In this document: positions 62,631 through 64,000 of the stretch, in pieces
How positions within the stretch are numbered: the stretch's first letter is position 1
Layout: every line of letters begins with the position of its first letter
From: Gyromitra esculenta
Taxonomy: Eukaryota > Ascomycota > Pezizomycetes > Pezizales > Discinaceae
DNA: 64,000 nt
Assembly (NCBI GenBank): GCA_038503075.1
Contig: JBCAML010000008.1
Location: 1,426,001-1,490,000, forward strand
Reading direction: 5' to 3'
Translations under genes and position numbers: made by a program
Notes under the pieces: generated by a model
Told to the model about the DNA's origin: nothing
Databases searched by the model: none
What the model saw: only the letters and a program-made list of their open reading frames with translations

Positions 62631-64000
62631 TATCCTTATACCCCAAATCCATACGAGGCGATTCTGCTGTAGCTACTGATCATGGTGGCTTGGTAAGGAT
62701 CAATTTGTCTACATAGTGCCACCGCTACATGTAAGCACATGTACGTATTGAACCGGATAGATTTTATTTTTTGGCTAGTAGGTCCCGGGTCAGGGAGAGG
62801 GGCTCCTCTCTGAGAAAACAATCCACCTGTTCACATTATGTGAGATGCAACCGCGTGATTTAGTGGAATAAATTGTTTTAAATTTTTAGACGACTAGAAT
62901 AAGTGAGCAACAGTCAGATTCTGAAATTGTGGGGAAAGTGGGAATTTTGTGATGCTGACGCATGCCAGCCGTGATTTCGAGGCTTAGCACTATTTATTCG
63001 ACTAGATCTTGTGATACCTGTTTTGCGGTTCCGAATCCATATAAAGTTTTGCGACCAGACTCAGATGGCTGATTTTAGTCATGTGTGGTGCATTTGTTGA
63101 AGTCTGATATGCGTGTGGGCTTCGCCGGGTTCTGGTGACACAGAGTGCGTATTGCCAAGGAATTCTCGTAGGGGGTACCCCTGTAACATTATTCATCTCC
63201 ATCGCAGTTATCTGGAGTGAGGGTAGGTAGAGCTTTGCAAAAAGGAAACGTCCTAGGAGGAGAAATTCAGATATATAGGACACAGATAATGTTATCATAT
63301 ATATCGTCATCCATCAATTGACCATTTGTTGCTTTTGGCCATCACTTCTGATATGGTTATGCGTGCAACTAGTGTTGTTCAATGATCCCCTAGTCAAGCC
63401 TCATAGCTGCACTGTGTTGCTTGACATGCTTGACAGGTCGCTTTGTTGAGATAGTTGATGATGTCACTAGTGGTTTGAGGTCTTTTCTTTTTCTGGAGGG
63501 TTGGATTATCGATATTTCGAGTCTAATCAATAACTTTCTAATATTGTAAATTCGCGAGCGAAAGACCTCGCGGGCTGTAGAGTAGATATATGAAATTTTG
63601 AGTGGTCGCGTTAAAGTTGTCGGACGCTTCCAAGGAATCCTTTGCGTTTATTCACACCTATGTAGATGCCCATTATATTTTCACCGAAAGTACTATGTAT
63701 CCATTCTTCGAATCGTGCTCAAGCCGGGGCTCGCTGGGTATAGGAACACTTAGTCGACATCAACTAAATGGGGTTCCTGCTGTTGCTTCGTCATGATACT
63801 TCTTAAAGTCCTCGGAATTGCGCCCTTGTCCTAGCCGTGTAGTTATTTCGTGCTATCGTCATTGCAGTTGGTAGATGCGATATTCATAAATATACTAGAT
63901 GAATAGGTTCACACGGGAAACAGCGACCCTTTTGAGCAATGATTGAATGGCACCTGAACAAGCAGCAGCCCGGTTGAGCCGGCAGAGCAGTTACTCGCCC

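Larger units (their letters stand above)
54702..64000. other. 9.3-kb gene-free right end of the window
   Basis: No exon set with recognised protein motifs. The first 2 kb (54.7-56.9 kb) is less AT-rich and includes the upstream region of the Chs7-family gene. The rest is AT-rich, with many short palindromes, one intact MITE and one decayed MITE, both listed. TACATGTA occurs six times (57662, 59745, 59754, 60694, 62726 and near variants). Frames of up to 153 codons at 55265-56162 show no motifs. Confidence 0.5.

Overview
This is nuclear DNA from a filamentous ascomycete (Pezizomycotina). Genes are broken by many short introns (mostly 50-90 nt) with GT..AG ends and CTAAC/CTGAC-like branch sites. 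The proteins are of fungal type, including a Byr4/Bfa1 mitotic-exit GAP subunit, a Chs7-family chitin-synthase chaperone and a fungal S9-fold secreted-type hydrolase family. Only about a dozen genes occupy 64 kb, with 8-9 kb gene-free stretches. Such loose spacing would suit a Pezizomycetes-like genome, but that placement is an inference.

Layout: 1-228, end of an unidentified gene (+). 911-1913, ribose-5-phosphate isomerase (-). 2312-3522, proteasome lid subunit Rpn8 (-). 5340-6541, adenylate kinase (+). 7781-9181, mitochondrial GTP/GDP carrier (+). 9757-9898, a MITE. 10373-13642, an 11-exon S9-type hydrolase (+). 14086-16938, a PUF RNA-binding protein (+). 18571-21957, Byr4/Bfa1 (+). 21958-29969, gene desert. 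29970-31502, a protein with an integrase-type HHCC zinc-binding domain (-). 31503-35606, low-complexity desert. 35607-36702, ERD2 (-). 38218-40759, acetolactate synthase ILV2 (+). 40760-48977, desert. 48978-50713, TFIIH subunit Ssl1/p44 (-). 51127-51526, ribosomal protein eS21 (+). 53194-54701, Chs7-family chaperone (-). 54702-64000, desert holding one well-formed MITE (59161-59388) and a decayed copy of the first MITE (near 62496).

The genes are ordinary housekeeping genes plus lineage proteins. There is no biosynthetic cluster, no operon-like logic and no obvious new system. SSL1 and eS21 share a 413-bp divergent spacer; ERD2/ILV2 and RPN8/ADK1 are divergent over 1.5-1.8 kb.

Intron boundaries were joined by hand, using reading-frame continuity and resemblance to known families. 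In each of the eleven complete multi-exon models the summed exon length is a multiple of three and gives one uninterrupted reading frame. The most unusual signals are two separate short TA-flanked inverted-repeat elements, a clear excess of the palindrome TACATGTA, a host gene carrying a retroelement-like integrase zinc domain, and several non-standard splice choices.
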